From positions 992,001 to 1,056,000 of the forward strand of contig JAAHFU020000001.1 of the NCBI GenBank assembly GCA_010672825.2: DNA of 64,000 nucleotides, written 5' to 3'. Numbering within the stretch: the stretch's first letter is position 1; the number at the start of each line of letters is the position of its first letter. Source of the stretch: Leptolyngbya sp. SIO1E4. GTDB taxonomy: Bacteria; Cyanobacteriota; Cyanobacteriia; Phormidesmidales; Phormidesmidaceae. This document shows positions 1 to 9,321 of this stretch, one piece after another. A program made the translations under genes and the position numbers. The notes beneath the pieces are model-generated. The model was not told the DNA's origin. It saw nothing but the letters and a program-made list of their open reading frames with translations, and searched no databases.

Positions 1-6
1 ATTCAT

Positions 7-158
7 TAGGCCTCTTGCACAAATAAATAAGGCCCCCTCCTGTCCCCCAATTCTGGGGGAGGCCCTGCTTCAACGGTCAAAAGATACGAAGAAAATGTCT
101 AGAAGTCCCCCAATTTTGGGGGATTAGGGGGCCACCCAGGATTGATGCAAGCGGTCTA
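7..158. repeat. MITE-like repeat, TAGRCC ends (copy 1)
   Basis: The left end TAGGCCTCTTGCA and the right end TGCAAGCGGTCTA are imperfect inverted repeats. Inside, two CCCCCAAT/TTGGGGG hairpins face each other. A second copy lies at 54850-54982 and a bare right end at 5618-5638. There is no coding capacity, so it is probably a non-autonomous element mobilised by a transposase elsewhere. Confidence 0.6.
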
Positions 159-192
159 TTGTGAATAGGGGACATTGCATACAGATTGGGCA

Positions 193-525
193 TTAGCTCT
201 TGGTAAAGCCAAGACCGTTCTCTTCTGCATAACGATTCATAAAGCGCATAAAGCGCTCCCACTCTGCGAGGCTTTTGATGACAAACGTTGCTTCAATACC
301 CGCAGGTTCACCATTAATGAATTTACCGTTCACCTCACGGGTCACCAATTCCCCTTCTTCGTCAACCATATACATGCCTGTAATTTCTAACCCTTCTTCA
401 GAAAAGGCTTTGGGGTGTTCGAAGTAAAAGGTAGCCGTGCCGTCGGTGCCGTCCCGAGAACGCGTTAAACGCACGTCGGGAACGACTTCTTCCACGACCC
501 CTCGCGCAAATTCGATGTGAGCCAT
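193..525 (-). CDS. psb28: Photosystem II assembly factor Psb28
   Basis: This 110-residue protein has the family's typical length and conserved blocks: [12 protein letters not shown] near residue 16, the [13 protein letters not shown] block near 45, the [10 protein letters not shown] block near 64, and the C-terminal [20 protein letters not shown] block. Psb28 is a soluble cytoplasmic-side factor that binds PSII assembly intermediates containing CP47 and protects them during biogenesis and repair. The gene appears monocistronic: a MITE lies downstream and a heptad repeat lies upstream. The ATG at 525 matches the usual N-terminus of the family (Met-Ala-x-Ile-x-Phe-x-Arg-Gly). The identification rests on several conserved blocks and is secure. 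Confidence 0.96.
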   Translation of the reverse strand: MAHIEFARGVVEEVVPDVRLTRSRDGTDGTATFYFEHPKAFSEEGLEITGMYMVDEEGELVTREVNGKFINGEPAGIEATFVIKSLAEWERFMRFMNRYAEENGLGFTKS

Positions 526-667
526 ATCTGTGCCTGTTTACAATCGTTAAACTTAAACTCTAATTTTCTCATTTTAAGGAACACTTCTGCTGAATCCCAG
601 GAGAGATTCTTAGCAAATGGTCAACCTAACGCCTGTGCGAGCATAATTGCAGCATTGATAGCTTTGT

Positions 668-796
668 TTAGCCTTGTTCAGTTGAGTTCAGGACGTCTGG
701 GTCAAGACAGGGTCTAGGGTTTGGGGTTTGGGGTCTGGGGTTTGGGGTCTAGGGTTTGGGGTCTAGAGTGGACTTTATCCCAATGCACACCGCTCA
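668..796 (+). repeat. TATAGC/heptad repeat element (diverged copy)
   Basis: The copy starts with TTAGCCTTGTTCAGTTGAG and then has alternating GGGTTTG / GGGTCTA heptads (712-767). It ends with a degenerate form of the right arm (CAATGCACACCGCT). It has the most expanded heptad core in the window. It fills most of the 310-bp gap between psb28 and the CHAT gene. Confidence 0.7.
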
Positions 797-835
797 TCGA
801 TAACTGGAACGTCTGAACAAAGCGATGACGAACGC

Positions 836-3800
836 TCATTCAGGGCTGCCAAGCAGGGTAAAGGCAGCCCAGTCGCGTGGGTGTGGATGCTGCTGCAGGG
901 TTGCTAGCATTGCTTGCCGTAGGGCTTGAGCTTTGTTTTGACCGGTGGTGAGTTGACGATAAAACTCAGCCATTAACGCTGCCGTGGGCGCATCGGGAAC
1001 TGACCAGAGTGAGACAACGACGCTGGGAACCCCTTTCGTCATCAGCGATCGCGATAGGCCCATCACCCCATCTCCGGTGATGTGCCCTCGGCCGGTGTCA
1101 CAGGCACTCAAAACGACTAAGTCCGCTGTCCATGGCAGTTCTAAGATTTCAGCCGCGGTGAGCAGGCCATCTTCCCCATTGCCAGGGGCCAGCGCGATCG
1201 CCCCCGGCAAATCTCGAATGCCAGAATCTTCAACATTGCCATATTCCAGCAGACCATGGGTGGCCAGATGCACTAATTGCGCTGAGGGCAGGGCTTGTTT
1301 AACGCTCTGCTCCGTCGCCTCGGCCCCTAACACCGCATGGGTACCCAACAGGGTGGCAATGTCTAGGGCCTCTTGCTGTGCCCCTGGGAGGGCAGGCAGG
1401 GGGTGTGGGGTTTCTTGCTGGGGTGACCATACCGTGGGCATTACTGGATTACCCACCACGAGAGCATTGTCGAACCGCCCGCCGCGAGCGGTTTGAGCAG
1501 CCTGCTGCGTCAGCCCCCAGACCTGAATCGAGGGTGCCGTCAGAATCGTGTGCTGCTCAATCAGATAGGTGTTGTCGGCCCGCTGCAAAGCGGCAAAAGG
1601 CACCTGAAACAGCAGGTCTTGGGGAATAAAGACAACAGGGGCGTCCGGATCCGTGGGCAGCAAATCAGCAATCGGTGTAATCAGTTGGGTATAGAGGGCC
1701 TGGTAGCTATTGCCTTGCCCAGCTGCCGAAGCAGTCACCACCCCGAGCCCCCGATTACCCACCCCAACGGAATGCCGCAGTTGATTCACCAGGGTGGTGA
1801 GCGCGGTTTCTGAGGGATCGCCCGACTGCGCCGCAGACGCTAGCGGTTGAGCGCGAAAATCAACGTCTCCTGTTGGCTGCACTACCCAGATAAACAATTG
1901 GGCTTCATCTTTGGGGTTGGGCTGAATCAGAGCATATTCCACGAAAGTGGCCTGCTGCGATCGCGCCATCGCGCGAATCTCTTCAATGCTGGGTGATTCA
2001 GCACGAGCGGCGGCGGCGGTCGGGTTGGGGACGTTAGCGGCTAGCCGTTCGGCAAAGGCTCTGGCCCGCCCCTGCTCAGAGATTTCGAGGGCTGCTTCAA
2101 TTTCGTTTTGGGCAATCAGCACTGCTTGGTACGTCATGTAGGCGGCCCGCTGCGTCTCAAATAGCGCCACTTGTTCTGCATCTGGGAGTTCAGCAGCGCG
2201 AATTTCCTCAAGCTGATTGACTGTGTCTGCCAGGGTTGCGGTGGCTTCAGGGAGTTGCCCCGACTGGTATTGCAGCTCGCCAATGCGGCGGCGGGCATTC
2301 GCAGCAGCCACCCGATCACCGGTTTCTGCAAAAATCTCTAACGCCTGCTGAAAAAAGCTCAAAGCCTGGTCGTACTGGTTTTGGTGGGTGTAAGTCACGC
2401 CCATATTGCTGAGAGTTCGCCCTTCGGTGTAGCGGCTGCCAATTTCTCGGCTAATGGCGAGGGAGTCTGTGTAGTACCTGAGCGCGCTGTCATAGTCACC
2501 CAAATCATCGTAGAGCGTGCCCAGGTTGTTTAAAGTCTCCCCTTCACCGGCGCGATCGCCGATGTCTTGCCGCATCTTGAGGGAGGCCTCTAATAGGGAG
2601 ATGGCCTGGGTTTTGTGACCTTGCTCGTCGTAAACGCTGGCGATATTGCCAAGATAGATACTTTCGCCTGCTCGATCGTCAAGGTCACGGGCAATGGCTA
2701 ATGCCTGCTCAAAGTGCATCAGCGATTTGTCGTATTGACCCAGCAGGGTATATGCCAGACCTAAGTTGTTCAGTGCTTGCCCCTCTGCACTCACACTCTC
2801 GGTTTCACGGGCAAGGGCGAGGGACTGTTGATGATAGTCCAGCGCCTGGGGATATTGTCCCTGGTAGCCGTAGATAACACCGATATTGGTCAAGACAGTG
2901 GCTTGAGAGGCCATATCGCCCAGGGGTTCAATCGTTGCCAGGGCTTCGTCGTAATGGGTTAGCGCTAGTTCATAACGACCTTGAAACGTCCGGATTGAAG
3001 CCAGGTTATTTAGGCTGCGGGCAATGTCCCGCAGGTTGCCGAGCTGCCGCCGCAGGGCGAGCCCTTGCTCCAGGTAGGTTAACGCGGTGTCATACTCTCC
3101 CCGGTATCCCGCGATCTGCCCCAGGTGATCGAGTTCGATCGCTTCTCCGGCTAAGTCATTAACTTCGCGATATAAAGGCAGGGCCTGCTGAGCATACGAC
3201 TCTGCCGCTTCATACTGGCCACGGCTCAGGTTTACCAGGCCCAACCCACTCAGGGCGTCGGCTTCTCCACCGAGATCGCCTGCGGCCTGAAATAGGGCCA
3301 AGCTAGTTTCTAAATAGCCGATCGCCCTGTCGTAGTGTCCTAAATCGTGGCTGACAATGCCTAAGCCCTGGTTGACCTTAGCCACCTCGGAGGTATTCTC
3401 GGCGGCCTGATACTGGGCTAGAGCGAGTTCCAGGGTATTGAATGCAGGCTGCAGTTGGCCTTGTTGCCAAAGGCGGACCGCATCGGCATAGTGCTGATCG
3501 GCGGTGCGATCTGGGGTACTGCCATGGTGAGGGCTGACAATCCGGACGGTGAGTTGGTACTGTCCTTGGCCGCTAGCATCGTAGGCGTTGGCAATGACGG
3601 TGTAGGAGCCGCTGTATCCCGTGGTGTAGGTGATGGTCGCGTTGAGATCCTCGGCGTCGGTGTCGTCGTTTTCAGCGAGGGTATTCCCCTGGTCATCTAA
3701 CAGGAGGAGATACGTGTCAAAGTCTGCACTTTCCAGGCGAATCGTGAGCGTTTGCCCAGCATCTGCGTTGACGGTATGGGTGTCGTAAAGGCTGCCGTCT

Positions 3801-4006
3801 TGTAAGGTGTCGTCTCCTGGTGTAAGGCGATCGCTCACCTGTAAAATCAGGTCATCCTCGGGCTCAGGGCGCTGGGCCAGCGGAGCGGCAGAGAGAAATG
3901 GCTTCGGGCTGAACGGGGGGCGGGCAGCGGCTAAACTTGGCGACCCTAACACCACAGTCGCAAGAGACAGCGCAGACGATAACCAAAGGCATTTCAATAA
4001 CATCAA
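836..4006 (-). CDS. Secreted PPC-TPR-CHAT protein
   Basis: The protein has 1,056 residues. An N-terminal signal peptide (about residues 1-28, ending SLAAA) suggests export to the periplasm or beyond. A bacterial pre-peptidase C-terminal (PPC) beta-domain follows at about 50-155, then about ten tetratricopeptide repeats (about 165-600, recurrent Y-x-x-A-L/I...YxxALxxxxQALxI pattern). The C-terminus is a CHAT domain (about 720-1055). The expected caspase-like dyad is visible as the His of LVHLATHG and the Cys of VLSACDTG. CHAT proteins belong to the clan CD cysteine peptidase fold; many cyanobacterial TPR-CHAT proteins are of unknown substrate. No adjacent partner gene was recognised, so the substrate cannot be inferred from context. 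Domain calls are firm; the biological role is open. Confidence 0.92.
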   Translation of the reverse strand: MMLLKCLWLSSALSLATVVLGSPSLAAARPPFSPKPFLSAAPLAQRPEPEDDLILQVSDRLTPGDDTLQDGSLYDTHTVNADAGQTLTIRLESADFDTYLLLLDDQGNTLAENDDTDAEDLNATITYTTGYSGSYTVIANAYDASGQGQYQLTVRIVSPHHGSTPDRTADQHYADAVRLWQQGQLQPAFNTLELALAQYQAAENTSEVAKVNQGLGIVSHDLGHYDRAIGYLETSLALFQAAGDLGGEADALSGLGLVNLSRGQYEAAESYAQQALPLYREVNDLAGEAIELDHLGQIAGYRGEYDTALTYLEQGLALRRQLGNLRDIARSLNNLASIRTFQGRYELALTHYDEALATIEPLGDMASQATVLTNIGVIYGYQGQYPQALDYHQQSLALARETESVSAEGQALNNLGLAYTLLGQYDKSLMHFEQALAIARDLDDRAGESIYLGNIASVYDEQGHKTQAISLLEASLKMRQDIGDRAGEGETLNNLGTLYDDLGDYDSALRYYTDSLAISREIGSRYTEGRTLSNMGVTYTHQNQYDQALSFFQQALEIFAETGDRVAAANARRRIGELQYQSGQLPEATATLADTVNQLEEIRAAELPDAEQVALFETQRAAYMTYQAVLIAQNEIEAALEISEQGRARAFAERLAANVPNPTAAAARAESPSIEEIRAMARSQQATFVEYALIQPNPKDEAQLFIWVVQPTGDVDFRAQPLASAAQSGDPSETALTTLVNQLRHSVGVGNRGLGVVTASAAGQGNSYQALYTQLITPIADLLPTDPDAPVVFIPQDLLFQVPFAALQRADNTYLIEQHTILTAPSIQVWGLTQQAAQTARGGRFDNALVVGNPVMPTVWSPQQETPHPLPALPGAQQEALDIATLLGTHAVLGAEATEQSVKQALPSAQLVHLATHGLLEYGNVEDSGIRDLPGAIALAPGNGEDGLLTAAEILELPWTADLVVLSACDTGRGHITGDGVMGLSRSLMTKGVPSVVVSLWSVPDAPTAALMAEFYRQLTTGQNKAQALRQAMLATLQQHPHPRDWAAFTLLGSPE

Positions 4007-4087
4007 AGCAACCTGGGGACACCGGATCTTTTATTTCTTCAGCGTGCCCGCAGATTCCTGAAAATGTTGCTGAGTTTGGCAAGTTTC

Positions 4088-5278
4088 CTAGGGTTTCAGC
4101 CCTGATGCTAAGCCAACCGGCCCTGGAAGCATCAGCGTCGTGTCATTGTCGATGGGGCAATAATGGCCGTCTTGATCAACAGCCCCAAACGCTCTGAGAT
4201 ATTGATTGACGGCTTCCGGTAACTGAGGGAAATCGAAATTGGGGTCTCCAGCAGAAATGGAGGCCCAAAAATCCTGAAGTTCTGGCGCAAATTGTTTGGC
4301 CTTGTCGAGAGGTAGCCCACAAGGAGGGCAGGTCAGCAGCTTCAACATAAACAGATCGGCGCGATCGCGCATCCACTGCAGTGAGTGGGCTTGTAAGTCG
4401 GGCCAGCCTACCGCCGCTGGCACCCGAAAGGTTTCGACCTGTACCTGCAGTTGCCCTGTGGGCTGGGGCGTCGCTGTCAAAATGCGATAAGGATGGGGAT
4501 AGCTCACCAACGAGCCTGTTGTAATTTCCCAAAGCGCCCCTTCTTGGGCAATGTCTTGAATGTGCAGATGCCCTGTAAATAAAAGGTTAACTCCACCCGC
4601 TTGGAGCCTCTGAATCAAGGCTTCACGGTTCTGCAAAATATAGCGTTGCCCCATGGGGTGCTGTGCTTGCCCCGGCAGATGCTCTAGCACGTTGTGGTGA
4701 ATCATCACCATCACCCATGCCCCGCGTAGGGCCTCTAACTGCTCAGACAACCAGGTCAGTTGCGTTTCATCCACAGACCCCCGAGATTGCTGGGTGCCCT
4801 CTGGGTCAAAGGCAATTGAGTTCAGCCCAATCAGGTGGATGCCTGGCAGCAATTCTTGCTGGTAGTAAGGAGCCTTGTGGTCATAGCCAAAAGCCCCATA
4901 GCACGTGGGAAAGTCCTGTAGGCTGAGGGTGCGATCGCAGCCATCCCGCAAAATAATGTCGTGGTTACCAGGCACCACATAGACCGGAAACGGCAACGCC
5001 TGCAGGCGATTGACCAACCACTGATGATTCTCTAACTCCCCATGTTGAGTTAAGTCCCCCGGCAGCAGTAAAAAGTCCAAAGTTTGAGCTTCCAGCGCTT
5101 GCAAAATATGCTCTAGCACTGGAATACTCGCCTCCATCAGATGAAACCGATTAGGCAGATCTCGCAGCGTATGGGGCAACGTGACATGGGGATCACTGAT
5201 GATGGCAAAACGAAAAGGGCGCACCATGGGCTGGAATTGAAATAAGTGAGCTAGAGCATAACGATATTCACGCTCCAT
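4088..5278 (-). CDS. Calcineurin-like metallophosphoesterase (CpdA-type)
   Basis: The protein has about 396 residues. It carries the full set of metallophosphoesterase metal-binding motifs: SDPH near residue 29, PGDLTQHG near 73, PGNHD near 100, a MIHHN block near 195, and TGHLHIQD near 236. This family hydrolyses phosphodiesters or phosphomonoesters using two metal ions. The arrangement resembles cyclic-nucleotide phosphodiesterase CpdA and related cytosolic enzymes. An open frame continues upstream to 5515, but that extension has no similarity to the fold, so the ATG at 5278 (or the one at 5227) is preferred. The C-terminal 100 residues carry a CPPC pair and are not typical of CpdA. The substrate is unknown. 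Confidence 0.85.
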   Translation of the reverse strand: MEREYRYALAHLFQFQPMVRPFRFAIISDPHVTLPHTLRDLPNRFHLMEASIPVLEHILQALEAQTLDFLLLPGDLTQHGELENHQWLVNRLQALPFPVYVVPGNHDIILRDGCDRTLSLQDFPTCYGAFGYDHKAPYYQQELLPGIHLIGLNSIAFDPEGTQQSRGSVDETQLTWLSEQLEALRGAWVMVMIHHNVLEHLPGQAQHPMGQRYILQNREALIQRLQAGGVNLLFTGHLHIQDIAQEGALWEITTGSLVSYPHPYRILTATPQPTGQLQVQVETFRVPAAVGWPDLQAHSLQWMRDRADLFMLKLLTCPPCGLPLDKAKQFAPELQDFWASISAGDPNFDFPQLPEAVNQYLRAFGAVDQDGHYCPIDNDTTLMLPGPVGLASGLKP

Positions 5279-5617
5279 AAATTGTCGCTTATTGCCCGCG
5301 TAATCAACACGCAACCGCACCCCGGCAAGGCCCCGCAACGCTGACAACAGGTGTGGCGCAAGCAATAGGAGGTTCCCACCCTGGCCAGACAGCCGCCTAG
5401 ACCCGACCCCATAAAATAGAGGAAGGCTCCCGCTGATACCCCTACCCTGGAGTCTGGATGAATATCCTGCAGGATCCCCTGCGGTTGCCGTCCCCTGGAG
5501 AAGAGACTCGCTCAATCCAGGCAGTTTAGGCCTCCTGATTCAGGGGTGGGAGATTAAGCCCGGCGGAGACCGTCAGCGGCTGATGTATGAGCGGCAGCCT
5601 GTTAAGGAAGGTGATAC

Positions 5618-5638
5618 GGGATTGATGCAAGCGGTCTA
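5618..5638. repeat. Solo right end of the TAGRCC MITE
   Basis: The GGATTGATGCAAGCGGTCTA end seen at 139-158 recurs here without the remainder of the element, about 100 bp upstream of putA. It is probably a truncated remnant. Confidence 0.5.
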
Positions 5639-5740
5639 TTGAGTCAGGATGACGGGTCTCAATCGGCGATCTGAGCCACAACGCCTGCCAACTCACGACA
5701 CATTCCTCACCTTCGATCACCCCAACCTAGGACAAAAACG

Positions 5741-8731
5741 GTGTTTGTAGATGTCTCGAACCCAACCTACGAAACTGCAACCCAAGCGATCGCGCGCGAC
5801 TTATTAGCCGCAACTCAAGAAAAGCGATCCCTATTCGCCCAAGTGCGCGACCAAATGCGCTGGGACGATAAGCTGCTGGCGATCGCCATGGATCATCCGG
5901 GGTTGCGGGTGCAGCTTTTTCGGCTCATTGATGTTTTACCCACGCTGCAGAGTAAGACAGAAATTGCTCGCCATATGCAGGCGTACCTGGGGGCCGAGAC
6001 CGTTGAACTGCCTGGGTTTCTGAAAACGCTGCTAGGATTTGCCGACCCGGCCTCCCCGCCCGGACAGCTGGCCGCGACCACCTTCACCAAAGGGGTGGAA
6101 ACCCTGGCGCACAAATACATCGCAGGCGAAACCCTACCGCAAGCACTGAAAGCCATTGAGCGCCTGCGTAAGGGCAAAATGGCCTTCACGATGGATCTGC
6201 TGGGGGAAGCGGTCATCACCGAAGTTGAAGCACAGGCCTACCAGCAGCGCTACCTGGACCTGATGGAACAGCTGGTCACAGCCTCCCAAGCCTGGTCTAC
6301 GGTCTCTCAGATTGATGAAGCCGATGGCGAGGCTCTGCCCAAGGTGCAGGTGTCGGTCAAACTAACCGCCTTTTATTCACAGTTTGATCCTTTGGATGCC
6401 GTGGGTAGTCGGGCACAGGTGAGCGATCGCATTCGCACCCTATTACGCCGGGCACAGGAACTGGGGGCTGCTGTTCACTTCGATATGGAGCAGTATTCCT
6501 ACAAGTCCCTTACGCTAGCGATTTTGAAAGATATTCTGCAGGAAGAGGAGTTTCGCGATCGCACGGATGTTGGGGTGACACTGCAGGCATATCTGCGGGA
6601 CAGCTACTCAGATTTGAAAGGGTTGGTGGAATGGGCTCAAGAGCGAGGCAAGCCGGTTACGGTTCGCTTGGTCAAAGGAGCTTACTGGGATCAAGAAACG
6701 ATTCATGCCAGCCAGGAAGATTGGCCGCTGCCGGTTTACAGCCACAAGGCTTCCACCGATGCCAACTTTGAGTGCATGACCCAGCTATTGCTGGAAAATC
6801 ACGCCCATCTCTATGGGGCGATCGCGAGCCATAACGTCCGTTCCCAAGCCCATGCGATCGCCATTGCACGGGCGCTCAAGATTCCGTCGCGACGGATAGA
6901 ACTGCAGGTTCTCTACGGCATGGCCGATAAGCTGGCTCAAGCCCTGGCCAAAACAGAATTGCGGGTGCGGGTCTACGCCCCTTATGGGGAGCTGATTCCT
7001 GGGATGGCCTACCTGATTCGCCGGCTGCTAGAAAATACGGCCAATTCTTCCTTCCTTCGCCAAAGGTCTGAAAATCATGCTGTCGATGAGCTGATCGCCC
7101 CCCCGGTGATGGCCCCTGTAGACCAAACCGATATTCCGCCTCACCCCAGCCACCCGGCACACCAGTTCCCCAACGCTCGCAATACCGACTATGCCGTTGT
7201 GGAGAACCGAGCCGCCGCTGCTCAGGCGATCGCGAAAGTGCGACAGCAAATTGGCCAATCTTATCCGCCATTGGTCAATGGCGAGCGTGTGGCCACCTTA
7301 AGCAACGTGGATTCTGTGAATCCAGCGAACCCAAACGAGGTCATCGGCACGGTTGGCCTGATTAGCCAGGAACAGGCCGATCAGGCGATCGCCGCCGCCC
7401 AAGCAGCCTTTCCGGCCTGGAAGCACACATCTGCAGCAGAACGCGCGGGGATTCTGCGGAAAGCGGCTAATTTACTGGAGCAGCGACGGGAGGAACTGTG
7501 CGCCTGGATGATGCTGGAGGTCGGGAAACCTCTGAAGCAGGCCGATCCGGAAGTCTCGGAAGCGATCGATTTTTGCCGCTACTATGCCGATGAAATGGAG
7601 CGGCTAGACAAAGGAACTGATTACGACCTGCCCGGTGAAACCAATCAGTATCGCTACCAGCCACGCGGCATTGTGGTGGTGATTTCGCCCTGGAATTTTC
7701 CCCTCGCAATTCCTACCGGGATGACGGTGGCTGCGCTGGTAACCGGCAACTGCACCCTCTTGAAACCAGCCGAAACGTCCTCTGTCATCGCCGCCAAACT
7801 GGCAGAAATCTTGGTGGAAGCCGGCATGCCGCCGGGCGTTTTCCAATACATTCCCTGTCAAGGCTCAACGGTGGGAGCCCATCTGGTGAAACATCCAGCA
7901 GTCCACATGATTACCTTCACCGGCTCCCAGGAAGTCGGCTGCCAGATTTATGCTGAAGCGGCCATTCTGCAGCCTGGACAAAAACACCTGAAGCGAGTGG
8001 TGGCTGAAATGGGGGGCAAAAACGCCATCATTGTGGATGCTAGTGCCGATTTAGATCAGGCCGTGCAGGGAGTCGTGGCCTCAGCCTTTGGCTATAGCGG
8101 TCAGAAATGTTCCGCCTGTTCTCGGGTAATTGTGCTGGCATCTATCTACGATGCGTTTGTTGAGCGGGCGGTAGAGGCCGCGCGATCGCTCCCTATCGGT
8201 TCACCCGAAGCCCCGAGTACTGCCGTCGGCCCCGTCATTGATGCAAAGGCTCACCAGCGTATTCAAGCGACCATTCAACAGGCCAAATCGACCTGTACGC
8301 TAGCCTTAGAACGCGACGTGCCCGACCAAGGGTACTACATCAGCCCCACTCTCTTTACAGATGTCGCCCCAGACGATGCGATCGCCCAAACCGAAATCTT
8401 TGGCCCGGTGCTAGCAGTCATCAAGGCTGAAACCTTTGAGGAAGCCCTGGCGATCGCCAACGGCACTGCCTATGCGCTCACGGGTGGGCTCTATTCCCGC
8501 ACTCCCGCCCATATTGATCGGGCTTACGCTGAGTTTGAAGTCGGCAATCTATACGTTAATCGCAACATTACGGGGGCGATCGTGGCGCGACAGCCGTTTG
8601 GAGGGTTCAAGCTTTCGGGGGTGGGGTCTAAAGCCGGTGGCCCCGATTATCTGCTTCAGTTCTTAGAACCCCGGACAGTGACAGAAAATATCCAGCGGCA
8701 AGGATTTGCCCCGATTGAAGGCTGGAGTTGA
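5741..8731 (+). CDS. putA: Bifunctional proline dehydrogenase / glutamate-semialdehyde dehydrogenase
   Basis: The protein has 996 residues and two enzymes in one chain. The N-terminal part (about 80-450) is a FAD-dependent proline dehydrogenase barrel, with characteristic VKLVKGAYWD-like and ASHN segments (RLVKGAYWD near 307, IASHNVRS near 356). The C-terminal part (about 500-985) is an NAD-linked aldehyde dehydrogenase. It shows SPWNFPLAIP, the FTGSQEVG nucleotide-binding loop, the general-base Glu in VAEMGGKN and the catalytic Cys in SGQKCSACSR. Together they oxidise proline to glutamate through P5C. There is no DNA-binding N-terminal domain, so this is a catabolic enzyme rather than an autoregulator. 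Translation starts at GTG 5741, preceded by AGGA. The cyanobacterial gene is often labelled pruA or rocA. Confidence 0.95.
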   Translation: MFVDVSNPTYETATQAIARDLLAATQEKRSLFAQVRDQMRWDDKLLAIAMDHPGLRVQLFRLIDVLPTLQSKTEIARHMQAYLGAETVELPGFLKTLLGFADPASPPGQLAATTFTKGVETLAHKYIAGETLPQALKAIERLRKGKMAFTMDLLGEAVITEVEAQAYQQRYLDLMEQLVTASQAWSTVSQIDEADGEALPKVQVSVKLTAFYSQFDPLDAVGSRAQVSDRIRTLLRRAQELGAAVHFDMEQYSYKSLTLAILKDILQEEEFRDRTDVGVTLQAYLRDSYSDLKGLVEWAQERGKPVTVRLVKGAYWDQETIHASQEDWPLPVYSHKASTDANFECMTQLLLENHAHLYGAIASHNVRSQAHAIAIARALKIPSRRIELQVLYGMADKLAQALAKTELRVRVYAPYGELIPGMAYLIRRLLENTANSSFLRQRSENHAVDELIAPPVMAPVDQTDIPPHPSHPAHQFPNARNTDYAVVENRAAAAQAIAKVRQQIGQSYPPLVNGERVATLSNVDSVNPANPNEVIGTVGLISQEQADQAIAAAQAAFPAWKHTSAAERAGILRKAANLLEQRREELCAWMMLEVGKPLKQADPEVSEAIDFCRYYADEMERLDKGTDYDLPGETNQYRYQPRGIVVVISPWNFPLAIPTGMTVAALVTGNCTLLKPAETSSVIAAKLAEILVEAGMPPGVFQYIPCQGSTVGAHLVKHPAVHMITFTGSQEVGCQIYAEAAILQPGQKHLKRVVAEMGGKNAIIVDASADLDQAVQGVVASAFGYSGQKCSACSRVIVLASIYDAFVERAVEAARSLPIGSPEAPSTAVGPVIDAKAHQRIQATIQQAKSTCTLALERDVPDQGYYISPTLFTDVAPDDAIAQTEIFGPVLAVIKAETFEEALAIANGTAYALTGGLYSRTPAHIDRAYAEFEVGNLYVNRNITGAIVARQPFGGFKLSGVGSKAGGPDYLLQFLEPRTVTENIQRQGFAPIEGWS

Positions 8732-8845
8732 GTCTGTCCTCATCCTCAGCCCTTAGAAAGGATTCTGTTTTTGAGCGCTAGCATGAGAATGCTGCAAAAA
8801 GGCTTCGTAACCCTGTACTGATTACTCTCAGGGCAAGAATTAAAC

Positions 8846-9280
8846 ATGAGCGAGCAGTATTTAGCAGATTTTAGTTCATGGATTAACCAGACGGCCCAGC
8901 TGCTACGAGAGCGGCGTTGGCATGAAATTGATGTGCCGCATTTGGTTGAAGAGGTTGAAGACCTGGGTAAAAGCGAGCGTCGGGGGATTGCGAGTCAGCT
9001 CACTCGTCTTCTACTGCATTTGCTCAAGTGGCAATATCAACCTCAGCGCCAGTCAGACAGTTGGCTCGATTCTATTACAGATGCACGCACCCAAATTGAG
9101 CTGACAATTGAAGATAGCCCTAGCCTCAGAGACTATCCCGCAGAGAAACTGCAGGCGTGTTATCAACGGGCCCGCCGCCAAGCTGCCAAGCAGACCCACA
9201 TAGAGGTTTCGGCATTTCCAACGGAATGCCCTTACACCCTAGAGCGCATATTAGCGGAAGACTGGTTACCAGGAAGCTGA
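8846..9280 (+). CDS. DUF29 family protein
   Basis: The protein has 144 residues with the typical DUF29 layout: a helical N-terminus containing the DVPHLVEEVEDLGKSERR block, then LLLHLLKWQYQP, a central R-x-S-x-S-W region, and an ERILAEDWLP C-terminus. The family is abundant in cyanobacteria, usually in many copies per genome, and its function is not established. It follows putA by 114 bp on the same strand but has no evident metabolic link. Confidence 0.88.
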   Translation: MSEQYLADFSSWINQTAQLLRERRWHEIDVPHLVEEVEDLGKSERRGIASQLTRLLLHLLKWQYQPQRQSDSWLDSITDARTQIELTIEDSPSLRDYPAEKLQACYQRARRQAAKQTHIEVSAFPTECPYTLERILAEDWLPGS

Positions 9281-9321
9281 CACGCTGGTACAGCGAAGAG
9301 GGTCTTGAGCGATTTCTCGTA

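Noticed and set aside
712-767. Telomere-like GGGTTTG/GGGTCTA tract
   Set aside because: Heptad repeats occur in many internal copies inside a conserved element, and the chromosome is presumably circular; this is not a telomere. The units are too short and unspaced for a CRISPR array.
984-1813. Plus-strand open frames inside the CHAT-TPR gene
   Set aside because: The minus-strand protein has clear PPC, TPR and CHAT domains; these frames lack any domain.
5279-5515. Extended N-terminus of the metallophosphoesterase
   Set aside because: The extra 79 residues are low-quality coding sequence with no fold similarity; the ATG at 5278 places the SDPH motif at the normal distance.
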